This document shows, one piece after another, positions 53,749-64,000 of a DNA stretch of 64,000 nucleotides. The position numbers were made by a program, and so were the translations under genes. The DNA is from Ampelocalamus luodianensis (lineage: Eukaryota; Streptophyta; Magnoliopsida; Poales; Poaceae). Every line of letters begins with the position of its first letter. Within the stretch, counting starts at the first letter, position 1. The notes below the pieces were generated by a model. That model saw only the letters and a program-made list of their open reading frames with translations. It ran no database searches and had not been told where the DNA came from. The stretch is from assembly GCA_036346255.1 (NCBI GenBank), contig CM070632.1:25322657-25386656 (forward strand). The letters run 5' to 3'.

Positions 53749-54121
53749 AGCCAACGGGAAGGACCCCAATGTCCCCACAGTTCTTCTATAGAGAAGATAG
53801 ATATAGGGAGTTAGTGCCACACAATGCCCTACATCACATGAATTTTGACATGCCGAAGTGTATGGCGTGTGAGATTCTGATGGAACTCCGCCGAGAACTC
53901 AAGATCAGTATGCTAATCCAGGAATCATTGCAGCTGAACCATGAAGTTCCATATAATACTTGATGGCAATGTCGTGATTCCATCTGTTGATTCAGATTTA
54001 TCTACATAGCATTTGTTTCGGGGGATGCAACATTTATAATGAAAATGTTGTAGTTGAACATTCTTCTCATGTAACGTAACTTCACAGAAACTTCCAGGTT
54101 TTGTAACAAACGTATTCTTCT

Positions 54122-55138
54122 TCAAGTGAAAAATGTAACAGGAGATAAGATTGGGTTACTGATAACTGGATTTTGAGGACTTGGGTGTCTTGTAACAACC
54201 GTAGATGCCAGAGCTCTCTGATCATACCGTTTCCTAACAGTAAACTGGTGTTGGTGCAGTGGCAAGGAGTTGCTGTCCAGCAGGTGCAGGATGAACACCA
54301 TCAGCACCGAGCAGACGAACATCGGTATTGGCCCGAAGATCCACATCAGCAGTGTCGTCGCAAAGTAGAGGGCACGGAGTCCCATGGACCAGAAGTTACC
54401 ACCTCGGATCACCGCACGCTGCACGTAGCTTGCCGGGATGTCGGAGTCCAAGGTGGTTACCAGGAAGCTGGCTTGGACGTAGTACCTGAATTGTGCAGCA
54501 ACCAGGTTTGTATCTGATGTCATAGTACTCGCGAAGATTGGTTTGTTTAGAAGCTAGCAGCAACTGAAAGTTACCTTGCAGAGTGGATGAAGCAAGTGAA
54601 GGACGCCAGGAAGCAGACGAGGAGCGAGATGTACTTCACCGTGGCCGTCGCCTGGCTGCGGTCGCCGTAGACGAGCTCGGTCATGAACATCTTGGTCGTG
54701 CTGCTCACCCAGGCCCCGATGAGCGAGCCCAGCGCGATGGACAGCGAGGCCAGGTTTGTCGACGCCGAGATGTTGCTGGAGATGACGCTCAGCGCCAGCC
54801 CCGTCTCGTTTGGAGTCGCCTGCAGCATCAACCAACCTCACCATGGTCAATATATTCAGTCCAGACTTGAGAATGCTGCTATATGCGACTGACAGGAAGA
54901 TCGAAATGCGAAGCGAAAAACTGCCGAAAAATCGGAGATCATGGTTCTTGCCGCCGTTGGCGTGTTATACCTGGACCATGCGGCGGACCCATGCGAGCTT
55001 GTTGTGGTTCTCGTAGCCGATGACGGTGGTGGCGGGATGCCGGAGGATCCGGTAGAGGAGGAGGAGGTGGTAGCCGAACATGATAACCAGCCCACAGGGG
55101 ACCAGCACCAGGTCCAGGGAGCTCTTCTCCACCAGCAT
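54122..55138 (-). CDS. DUF599 family membrane protein, three exons
   Basis: Exon 1 is 55138-54971, exon 2 is 54819-54575 and exon 3 is 54485-54122 (minus strand), all with GT/AG borders, giving 258 residues. The start MLVEKSSLDLVLVPCGLVIM leads straight into a membrane segment. Other hydrophobic spans are NLASLSIALGSLIGAWVS, YISLLVCFLASFTCFIHSAR and LYFATTLLMWIFGPIPMFVC with the following VLMVFILHLLD. Family hallmarks are NKLAWVRRMVQ, DSDIPASYVQRAVIRGGNFW and GPIPMFVC. The biochemical role of DUF599 proteins is not established. No lesion is seen. The gene faces the REX4 remnant tail to tail, with about 370 bases between their stops. Confidence 0.9.
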
Positions 55139-56489
55139 CTCCTCCTCCCTCCTCGTCTCTTTTCTCTTTTCTTCTCGTTCTCTTCTCCTTATTTGTTTCT
55201 GTGTCTTCCGGAGTTGCTTAATTATGCTTGTTTGTGAATGTGATGTGATCGTGGCCTGTGATTGCGTGTTTTTATTTGGATTTTGTGTGTGCTAGTGGCC
55301 GAGTAATGGCTAGCTGGTTGCTTATGGGTTTTGCATAGAGTAGTACTAACGGTGCTGGCTTGTCGCTTTGGATGCAAGGCATGAGGAGGCAAGCAAATTC
55401 TGTTGAGCTTGCTTCAAAGAAAGCCAGATAGGTAATTGCTTGACGGGTTATTGGATCTAGTGAGCTCTTAGATCCAAACCCGGTACAATGTTTCTCCCAA
55501 TTCTCAGACGCGTTTCGTTTGTTTCTTTAGTGGCATGAATACCAGTAGTTTGATTCGAGCGCTGAGCTTCGCGAGGACTTGCGAGTATCGTAGCTATAAG
55601 GTGGGCGGTAATACTTGAACCCGTGACCTAACGTAAATACTTCTTTTTTAGAGAGTACAAGTCAGACACACGTTACGATACACATCACGCTCGCACCATC
55701 ACACACGTGTGTATCCTTACAAACGCTTAGAATGTATCGAAGACACCCAAGATCTTAGAGAGCGTAGGCACGCGCTTTCCGACTGAGATATAAAATACAT
55801 GTGTTTTTTGTACTTGCGTTTTTTTACAAATATTCACAGCTAAATACAATGATGGTGTAGACCTAAATAAAATGGATTTGCATAAGTGAATCTATTGTAA
55901 TATATCCCTACCCTCCAATAGCTATTCTGCAGTTTCTAGACAGTAATAATGCACAGTGCACCTGAAAACTGAACCCCAAAAGACTCGGTTGTTCTTTGGT
56001 AACGGGTATCGGGTGAACGAAATTACGAACCCGTTACACTACGCCCTGTTCGTACGTACACGTGGAGTATGCGTTTGCTTGCACTCAAGAGAAGAGCTAC
56101 ATTTTAACTACGTTTCTTAATTGACTCAATCAAGTCAAATCCCAAAAAGTATTCGATGGTCACATGGCACTTGATCAAAATTCAGATTAGCTGGATTTGA
56201 GTTTTTTAATTTACCATTAATTTCAGTGTCGGATTTCCTAGTCTACTTAGCAATCTAATCCTCAGAATATGCTTCAGAATGTACACTTCCTTCTAGCAAT
56301 GGTACAATACATGTTGACTCATCATCCTAATTAGCTGCTAAACAACAGCCAAACAGCAATGATTTTCCTAAGTCGTGCCTAGATCTGCTGAAAGTCCGAA
56401 GTCGGCAAGGTTGGTTCAGGCCATAGTTTCACTTTAACTAAGCGTGGCGCATCATAGCTGAGTGTTACGGCAAACATCATGGTAATCAA
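55139..56489. other. Upstream DNA of the DUF599 gene and intergenic region
   Basis: 55139-55210 is a CT-rich (plus strand) likely 5' leader. The rest has no long frame or recognisable transposon. A short CACACACGTGTGT palindrome lies near 55710. Nothing further can be called. Confidence 0.5.
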
Positions 56490-56813
56490 ATTTTGTTGGA
56501 ATTCTTACAAAAATCCACCCACAAGTAGGAGAGTTTTGTCAAAAACTCACTCACATATCAAATTATGTCAGTATCACACCCGCAAGTTTCATGTGATTGC
56601 AAATCCCCTCCATTAGCTAGTTTTCCCGTTGACTGTCCGACTTAGTGCTTATGTGGCGCTCCAGCGTGCACCGGTTATATTAGCGGACCCTAATGAATCA
56701 TCACGCAGAAGATGGCGGTGCAAAGGGAAAGAAGTGGTTTCGGCGGTGCTTGTAGTCAAGTAAGTTTCATTTGCCCTTGTGGAGATTATGTGATATGATC
56801 ATAATCTTATAGT
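56490..56813. mobile_element. MULE-end-like sequence, unpaired
   Basis: Text such as CTTACAAAAATCCACCCACA, AAAACTCACTCACA, TATCACACCCGCAAG and TTATGTGGCGCTCC resembles the repeated lines of MULE terminal repeats in this window. No inverted partner was found. Confidence 0.3.
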
Positions 56814-58328
56814 GTTAAAAAATGGGCATCGGTGTCAATATATTTGGGGGAAACCCTCAGTTTAGTGAAGTGTCGCCTGACTGTCATGTTGTAGGCGGTC
56901 TGACTGGCCCAGGGGTGGCGATCAGACTAGCCGTGGCCAGCGAAGTTGAATTTTGAGGAATGTGATCAAACACTTGTGTGGAAGTGTTTGAGGTGTGTTT
57001 GCACAAGGTCTCATACAAAATGGAGATGGACACAAAAACTAGATAGAGTTTTGTCGAAATATTCAAAAATGGTGTTTTCTAGGAATTGGAGTGAAGTCTG
57101 ACTAGACAATGGTTGGCGGTCAAACTGACCGAGGGTGACGGTCACACCAGCTAGGGTGGCGGTTAGACTGGCCTGACTAACGGTCAAACTGACCGAGGGC
57201 GACGATCAGACCGGTCAGGGCGCAATCATGCACAGTGAGGTGCGATGATCTTGTGATTTTGGCCGAAGTCATGGGATCCAGTGCATAGGTGTTGCATGAT
57301 GCATATTTAGGCTAGCGTAGGACAAGTTGCGAGGAAATTATGCTTAGAATCAATTTCCTGGTCTATTGTTGTGCAGGTGGTTTGGAGTCAACTACGGTCA
57401 ACGACGAGGATGATCGGACTAGGCTAGGAGAGCCGACCTCCAGAACGACCGAGGATGCTAGGTGAAGTGGTTGGACTTAAGCATGGCGCAAGATGGACAA
57501 AACGACCAAATAGGAAGTTCGGTTCAACAGGTTGTATCAATTGGCTTGGCGGTCGGTGTAAGTGCCATGATGGTTCCGGTGGGAGCCGAATGGAAGAGAC
57601 TTGCCGATATGAAGAGAGCCATTGATGAACCTACATGTGGCGAAGCATTGGATAGCTTCACATTGATGGGACTCGGCCTTTGGAGAAGGATCTAGAAGGG
57701 GTATTTTGGTATCTTCGTCAAAATACTGGGTTGGTGACTTTGGAGAAACCGCAACACAAACTGATGCAAAGGAGAGGCGGTTTAGATCAAGAGAAGATGA
57801 AGATCGTGAAGAGACGGATTCGGGGGACCCGGATTGTCATCCACTTTGAAAAACATGCGTGAGTGTAGACCCATTTGTGTGTGGGTTTAACGGATGCCCG
57901 GTAGAATTTTCTCTCTAGACCTAGCCTCCACTATATAAGGGATGGTGCAGGGTTTGCACATCCATCCATCCAAGCCTTGGAAACCCTAATTTGTGATTTG
58001 GGAAAAGTAAATGAAATAGAGGAGGATAGGGTTTGAGAGAGATGGATTGAGAAATTGGGTTCTCAAGTGTGAGTTTTTGTCCTCTATGGTGGAGTGACTG
58101 TAAACCTACAATCCCTATAATCAATCCAATTAAGATTTTCCTAAGATAGGTTCTATCTTGTTCTCTCTTTGATGATTTTGGAGGTTTGGTGTTCCAAGGG
58201 TTTTGATTGTGTCTTTTGTTATGATCTAGTTTGCTAGGACTCGTGGAATCTGATCTAATGTTATCTTGACCATTTTCCATCCACGAGCAAACTTTTAAAT
58301 CAAGTTTTAGTTTTCCCAGTTTATGTGC
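56814..58328 (+). repeat. LTR-like fragment with promoter
   Basis: The segment repeats the wording GGCGGTCAGACTGGCC / GGTCAAACTGACCGAGGG several times (56890-57220). It has a TATATAAG box at 57932-57939 and pyrimidine- and purine-rich leader DNA after it, like the U3-R part of an LTR. Clean TG...CA ends and a target duplication were not found. Frames inside (57462-57862) have no recognisable domain. It is cut at 58329 by another LTR. Confidence 0.45.
57932..57939 (+). promoter_or_regulatory. TATA box of LTR-like fragment
   Basis: TATATAAG within CCTCCACTATATAAGGGATG, followed by ACATCCATCCATCC. It is a strong-looking core promoter in repeat DNA. Confidence 0.45.
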
Positions 58329-60257
58329 TGTCACGACCCGCACTAGGGGTCACCCGAGAGGACCTCCTAGAACTCCCGAAAAGTCCACATGAACCTCTCA
58401 GGAGGTCCAGCAGGACCACTCGAGAGCACCTCCAGGACCACCCAGGAGATCCAGTAGGACCACCTGGAGGTCCGGAGACCTGACCTGAGGAGGTCTTGAG
58501 ACCCAGGACCTCCCCAAGTGCCACGATCAGACCTAGGGGAGGTCGAGAGACCCAGCCCGAGGAGGTCGTGGGACTTGAAAAAGCCTTACATCTGCTGTGT
58601 TCCGAACTAGTCCCAAGGATCATCAGCTAGTTCACACAGCGAAACAAGTGATCATCATACATCCACGAGAGCTTTATTAACAGCAAAAGAGTTGTTTACA
58701 AAGTTGGCTTACAAGCCGACAACAGACACTTTACACAGCGAAACAAAAGACAAGTCCATCCAATACACCACAGACAATTGGCTGGAGGGCGTGGCCTAGT
58801 CGTCCAGGACCTCTTAGTCCTCAGCAAAGAACTCTTCATCCGCTCAAAAGATTATTTCAAGCAAGAGTGAGCACATCAACCGTGCTCGCGAGTCACACCC
58901 GTCAAATAACAGAATGACATGCATAGATGGATATCATAATGGAGAGCTTAATAGGGTTAGTTTGCATAAAGCCATGTTTCTTTCAACATACGAGTAATAA
59001 GTTGCAAAGCAGTTTATACCATACATAAAACTCATTTTCTAATATAGCTTTGATTGATTGATAATAAGATTGAAGGGTGTAGGATAACCTCCTAACACCG
59101 GGCTAATCGCTGGGGTTCCGCCTGAGGCTCTCGCCATAACACCTTTGGATAGAAATCGAACAGTTTTCAAAACCATTTGAAAACACAAAACAAAGTCTAA
59201 CTTGGAGAGGCTTTGCTAGCATATCCATGACTGTGAACACGGCTATTCGAATAGATTTTCACTCTGTAGAGGTGTACAACTTTACCCACAAGAGATAACC
59301 AGTTACACTGTCTGCTCACATACTTCTGAAGGTGTGCAACTAACAGGTTATCTCAAGGCCTTTACAATGCTCCTTCTCACCACAGCCCCCTTCGCTAAGG
59401 TTTCACCCCCTTGGGCTACCCACCCATAGGGTTCAGGCCCCCTCTTGCGCCAGGCGAGAATGTAAGAAAGTGGGTCATGAAGGACCACCCACACATCCAA
59501 AAAGGACAACTATGGTGAGACATTGCAAATTATTCGGCCAGGTGCCGCCCATACAAGACTAGTGGTTACACGTAGGGGCATAGCAAAGTAATGCTTGAAG
59601 ACCGGTCCGTAACTGACCTGGGCGACATCCTCAACCCTAGGGCGTCGGCTCACACGACCCCCGTGCATTCCCCATGCACCCACCATACAACCAACCAAGG
59701 TTCGCCACGTCCAAACCATTTTCCAACATTTGCCTTTAAAAATAGGAACAGGTTTCCATGACAACCCAATGCCATGGTCAAAAAATTTAAGGTAAAACAT
59801 TGCTCTTTGGTTGTAAAACTTCCCAAAACAAACTTTTGGCCTAAACACAGCTAAGCATTTCTTTTTCAAAAGGTCCTGGTTATACTAAAGTATTTACTAG
59901 GTTTTTTTTTTTAACTAAGGTAACAATAAGTTCAGTTGCAATGTCGACATTGGCCATACAAAGGAGTTAGGTCTAGCTATGAGAGTAAACACTGGCATTG
60001 AAATACTAAGTAAAATATGCATGCAGTACTTAGCTTGAAACAAAAATATTTAGGGTGAAATACTGGGTGTCAATATGATCAAGGGTATAACTTGCCTTGC
60101 TTGAAGGCTTAGGGATCTTCTTCCTCAAAGAACTCGGACTCCTCGACGTCGTCGCAATCTACACGAAAGAACAAAACCAACTCAAAACAAAGCTCGAGTA
60201 AAAACCAAAAGAATTTCAAAGAAAGCACCACTGGAACCAACAAAAGAGCTCTGAAGG
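58329..60257 (-). repeat. 3' part of a gypsy-type LTR, minus orientation
   Basis: On the minus strand it ends ...GTGCGGGTCGTGACA at 58329. It shares with the LTR at 7668-10853 the text AAGGCAAGTTATACC(C/T)TTGATCAT and, around 59230-59300, CTATTCGAATAGATT...AGAGGT.GTAC...TTTACCCACAAGA. It is thus a related but distinct gypsy LTR. Its 5' part is missing, and it stops exactly where another LTR begins at 60258. No genes are seen. Confidence 0.65.
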
Positions 60258-63200
60258 TGTAACATCTCAAGTCTTGGCTTGTGTTTCAAATGTAAGAAAA
60301 TGTGTAAAAATTAAAACTTTTCTTACATCTTGATGTTGTTTGGATGTTTTGAAAATTCTTGTAAAGGAATTATGAAAATCCAAAATCACAAGTCATTTTT
60401 AACTAAGTCTTGACCCTTTGAAAACTTTTCTAGATATTCTTGTGATCATCCTTTGAGAATATTTTTCCTAAATTCTACAGATGATGTGTGACTCCTCTGA
60501 AAAATTTCACAATTTTTAGAAATTGTTTGAATATTTTAAGAGGTCAGTCAAACCAGTTTGACTTTAGGTCAAACCCTAGCTCAGAACCTTGCAGAATTTC
60601 TGGAGAAAAATGCACTGCATAAAAACCTCTAAAAATTGTATACAAGGTCAACCCTAAAGTTAGCAAGCTCCTGTAAAAATTTCAGAATTTTTGGAGTTAA
60701 TTTTCTACCTTAAACAATTCCTCAAAGTTCAGCTTCAAATTTAAACCCTAGGTCTGAGTCAGACTCGGGCTCAGGGTTGAGCCAGACCACCTTTAACCGC
60801 ACTCGGGCGCGGTCATTTGGGCACGCGTGTTGAGCCGTTGGATCTTGATCCAACACCGGACCCCCCGTGCCGTTTCGGACCTCCGGAGGTCTCGTTCAAT
60901 CGCAGCCATCCCTCTCAGATCTAACCGCCACGACCTCCCTCTTCTGTTCTTCTTCTTCCTCCTCGCGCCCGTACAAGCGTGCGCCATGGCAGGTAAAGGC
61001 AGCAGGCACTGGTCACCTCCGGACGTCCTGTTCAACGGCTCTGAGCCTGTTTTTTCAGCGCGTGTCAGTGTTTAGCCCCGTAGCCTTCTGTCCATACCTG
61101 CTCCCGTCGTTTCCGCTTGGTTCCGAGCAAGCTTTAGGTCTTGTCGCCATTATACCTCGTCCTGGCCCGACTGTTGACGCCCGAGCTATTTGAGGACCTC
61201 TGAGCTCCTCCCTTGGTTCCTCTTTAGCATCTCTCTATCACCCCAGCTCCCTCTTTGTGTGTTTGTGCGCAAATCACCAAGAGCCCCTTTTTCTGCCATT
61301 TTCGATCGCTCGAGTTCCTCATCGTCGACGGTACTCCAGTGGTTCCCTGGCTCTTCTTTTTGTGTCGTCTGGACCACCTCATCATCTTGAGCAAGTCCCC
61401 TAACTTAATTTTGGGTTGCCTTCGCAGGAGCAGCCTAATTTTGAGTTTTGGATCCTTGCGGCCGAAACCATCCCCTTTTCTTCTCCAACTCTGGTAAGTG
61501 TTTCTCTTGCCAATTGCGTGCTTTTGGACCTCATATGGGGCTAGTTGAAGCTATTTTGACCACCCAGAGGTGTTCATGTTGCTCAGGCCGTGTCTTCGTC
61601 ATCTTCTTCCTCAACTCCGGCGCAGGTCTCCGTCGCCAGAACTCCTCCGACCTCCTCTGGACCTCCTCTGTGCCTAGGTACCTTCGCGATAGTCCCTTAG
61701 TGCTTGGGCACCTGCTGTTTTGGTCCTCTGTGAAGCATTTCGCTATTTTTGTATTTAGTCGTACGTGCACCTCCGCCCCTTTCTGGCTCACCGACGTTGT
61801 AGGCCAGCTCCGCCGTTGAAAGTGCTCCCATCGTGTTCGCAATTATATTGCGCTCGTTTTGCCACTGTTGGTTTGCGCCGTCGTGGCCGAAGTCGTCGGC
61901 GGCGAGCCGGCGGGCAAAGCGCGCGGTACTTGTCATGTTGTCGTAAGTTTGACAACCTTCAGGACCTCTTAGGTTTAGATCGTAGCCTTACAGGACCTCT
62001 TTGGGTTAGATCTTAACCGTAGGATCTCCCTCTGTAAAAACCTTAGTTGTTAGGACCTCCTCCAGCATAGATCCTGGCCGTTAAAGATCTCCTTGATTTT
62101 AATCTTGACCGTTAGAATCACCCCTGTGCAAAAGACCACCCCCGTGGTCATTTTTGTAAAAACCACCCTCAGGGTCCTCTTTGCAAAAGATCATCCCTTG
62201 GTCTTTTGTAAAGAAAACCTCATGACCTCCCTCCTCGTAGATCTGAACCTTAAGGACCACCCCCGGGTAGATCTTGACCGTTCAGGACCACCCTATGGAG
62301 ATCTGAGCCGTTCAGGACCTCCCCTCTGTTAAGATCTTATCATTGAGGACCTCCCCATGGAGATTTTGACCGTTAAGACCTCCCCTATGAAATCTTAGCC
62401 GTCAGGACCTCTCTCTGTTTAAATCTCGACCATTAGGACCTCCCTTAGTTAGATCTTGACCGTTAAGACCTCCCTTGTGAGATCTTAGCCATCAAGACCT
62501 CCTTCAGTTTTGATCTTGACCATTAAGACCTCCCTCTGTGAAGATCTTAGCTGTTCGGACCTCCCCGTGGCAATCTTGACCGTCCAGGACCTCCTTTGGT
62601 AGATCTTGGCCGTTCCAGACCTCCTCTCTTAGACCTACCCCTTAGAATCTCCCCTTGAAGATCTGGACCGTCAAATCTAGATCTGGCGGTCTAGACCTCC
62701 TCAGCAGCGCATGCGCAGGTGCTGTGCTCCCGTGCATTTGAGCCGTGCGATTCCAGATCAGCGGTTCCGACCTCTCCGGTTGAGTTAGTTCTTTTAGCGA
62801 AGCCCGAAAGCTTTTATTTGCAACCTGTTAATTGCTTAAATTTCAAAAATGTATAACTAATTCATTTTAACTCCTTTTTGGGTGATTGAAATTGTGTTAG
62901 CTCTGGTTTAAACTAAGCTTTAATCTAAAAATGAGCTTGAACCATGTTCTGTAGCAGAAAATCTTGTAGGTCATATTATTTTGCTCAACACTAAATGTTG
63001 CCCTAGAAATTCCTTTTAATTTGTAAAATGCATAGGTAATTCTCTATAACTCCAAATTGAGCAAACTAAAAAGTGTTAGGCCCCTCTATTAATATGCTTT
63101 AGCATAGAATATGTTTTCATTATGTCTTTGCTTCTGAAAAATGTTATACACTAGTTTCCCAACTTAGAAAAATCATAAGTAATTCAATTTAACTCCAAAT

Positions 63201-64000
63201 GAAGTAAATCCAACTTTGCTGTTCTTAGGATGCCATGTTCTGCCTACCATAAAAATTTCATACTAAAAAACTTTCTAAAAAATTGTGCCATGAACAGTAA
63301 TAGAAAACAATTTAAATTAAATTTTCTAGCAAACTAAAATTATTTAGGCTATAACTTTTGCATGCTTAGTCCAAATTGGTTGATTCTTGTTGCTAAATTC
63401 ATTTAAAATCATGATCTTCCTGCTGTGTAAATTTCATGGAATTTGGATGACATTGATTTTTGAGTCTCTTTCGGTGTTCTTCGTTCTTATTGGATTTTCG
63501 CGTTCTTGCGTTAGGTTCCGAAGGATTTGTTGAATCTGAGAGCAATCCTCTGCAGCAAGAAAACTACCAGCAAGGCAAGCAGATGTAGCATCATTTGATC
63601 ATATTGCTTCTATTATTTTCAAAGTCTAATATGTTGTTTGCAAATTCTATATATGCATTGCTATTTTGCTATTAAACTATTGTCGGTTAGTTGACCCATT
63701 AGATGCATAATCTATAGGCAAATGTTTATCCTCTACTACTGAGCCTAGGATTATTTTGCTGTGATTTAGGGTTCGTTGGATGAGTCCTTGTCACTTAGTA
63801 GTTTACGAGTAATGTTGTTTAATCATGCTTAGCTACCATTAGAATTTGGCGGTTGTCGACTTAGTCGATAACCTTGATCACACAAAAACTCATTATGACT
63901 TAATGTTTAGCACTTTGTGCTATGATTATTTGAGAAAACTAAAACTAAAAATAAAATGTTTTAAACTTGGGCGCAATGGTAAGATGGTGTGCTTTTGGGT
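60258..64000 (+). repeat. Start of a further gypsy-type LTR, runs out of the window
   Basis: It begins TGTAACATCTCAAGTC, like the TGTAACATCCC start of the LTR at 7668. It has the same plan: AT-rich start, GC- and CT-rich block (60780-61900) and AT-rich end with AAGGCAAGCAGATG...TTTGATCAT near 63570. At least 3743 bp are in the window, so it is a very long LTR. The frames in the GC-rich block have no domain and are not called. Confidence 0.65.
61960..62700 (+). repeat. Minisatellite in the LTR, unit about 30 bp
   Basis: About twenty-four imperfect units of GGACCTCCC, a spacer, AGATCTTGACCGTT, where the pieces AGATCTTGACCGTT and AGGACCTCC alternate with variable spacers. An isolated GGACCTCC also occurs upstream and in 58360-58580, in the other LTR. 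Confidence 0.85.

Noticed and set aside
54173..55237. Plus-strand frames across the DUF599 gene
   Set aside because: They are antisense shadows. The minus strand has splice sites and conserved family text.
57462..57862. Two adjoining frames that might be a small gene
   Set aside because: There is no domain. The surrounding DNA has LTR-like repeats, and a TATA box lies downstream rather than upstream.
1..64000. tRNA or rRNA genes
   Set aside because: No cloverleaf or rRNA core was noticed. The tRNA-like words are retroelement primer-binding sites.

Overview
This is a plant nuclear window, almost certainly from a grass and most like Oryza or a close relative. The evidence is dense nested LTR retrotransposons with 3 kb LTRs, Tourist- and Stowaway-type MITEs, Mutator-like elements (MULEs) with 9-bp target duplications, some filled with GC-rich host-like DNA, and a few intron-containing genes with GC-rich first exons. 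The species is inferred from these features only. About nine tenths of the window is transposon-derived.

Layout. 1-10853: a Ty3/gypsy chromodomain (Tekay-like) element with a partial 5' LTR, a decayed gag-pol and a full 3' LTR. 10854-17392: LTR debris, a CACTA-like end, a type I MADS-box remnant, a MULE with a perfect 9-bp target duplication that was itself hit by a solo LTR, and half of another MULE. 17393-28551: an 11.2-kb minus-strand, gag-only Ty1/copia-like element with two 3.2-kb LTRs. 28552-38439: half a MULE, a Tourist MITE, another solo LTR of the same family (perfect CTTGC duplication), an N-terminal fragment of a PDR-type ABC transporter gene, a GC-rich MULE inserted in one arm of a tandem duplication, a hAT-like MITE and a Tourist MITE. 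38440-41973: an intact two-exon Rab11/RABA1-type GTPase gene with a Stowaway MITE downstream. 42250-44020: a LINE fragment and a low-complexity tract. 44435-51036: a decayed MuDR-type element, a MULE carrying a PPR-like open frame and a TTA-flanked Harbinger-like element. 51054-55138: a broken RNA exonuclease 4 gene facing, tail to tail, an intact DUF599 membrane-protein gene. 56490-64000: LTR pieces nested in each other, one with a minisatellite.

The host genes that look functional are the Rab GTPase (39409-41456) and the DUF599 gene (54122-55138). The REX4, PDR, MADS-box and DHQS-like loci are broken or fragmentary.

The most unusual signal is inside the roughly 3.3-kb LTR family present four times here (12589-16000, 17393-20602, 25368-28551, 30462-33895). 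These LTRs are built from several arrays of short inverted repeats. In three of the arrays each hairpin has a similar five-base loop (ACACA and relatives) and an invariant inner stem. The outer stems differ from unit to unit but remain self-complementary. I know of no description of this arrangement.

Caution: many small differences between LTR copies are indels at CAG/CTG-type sites, so some frameshifts in the transposon genes may be sequence errors rather than biology.
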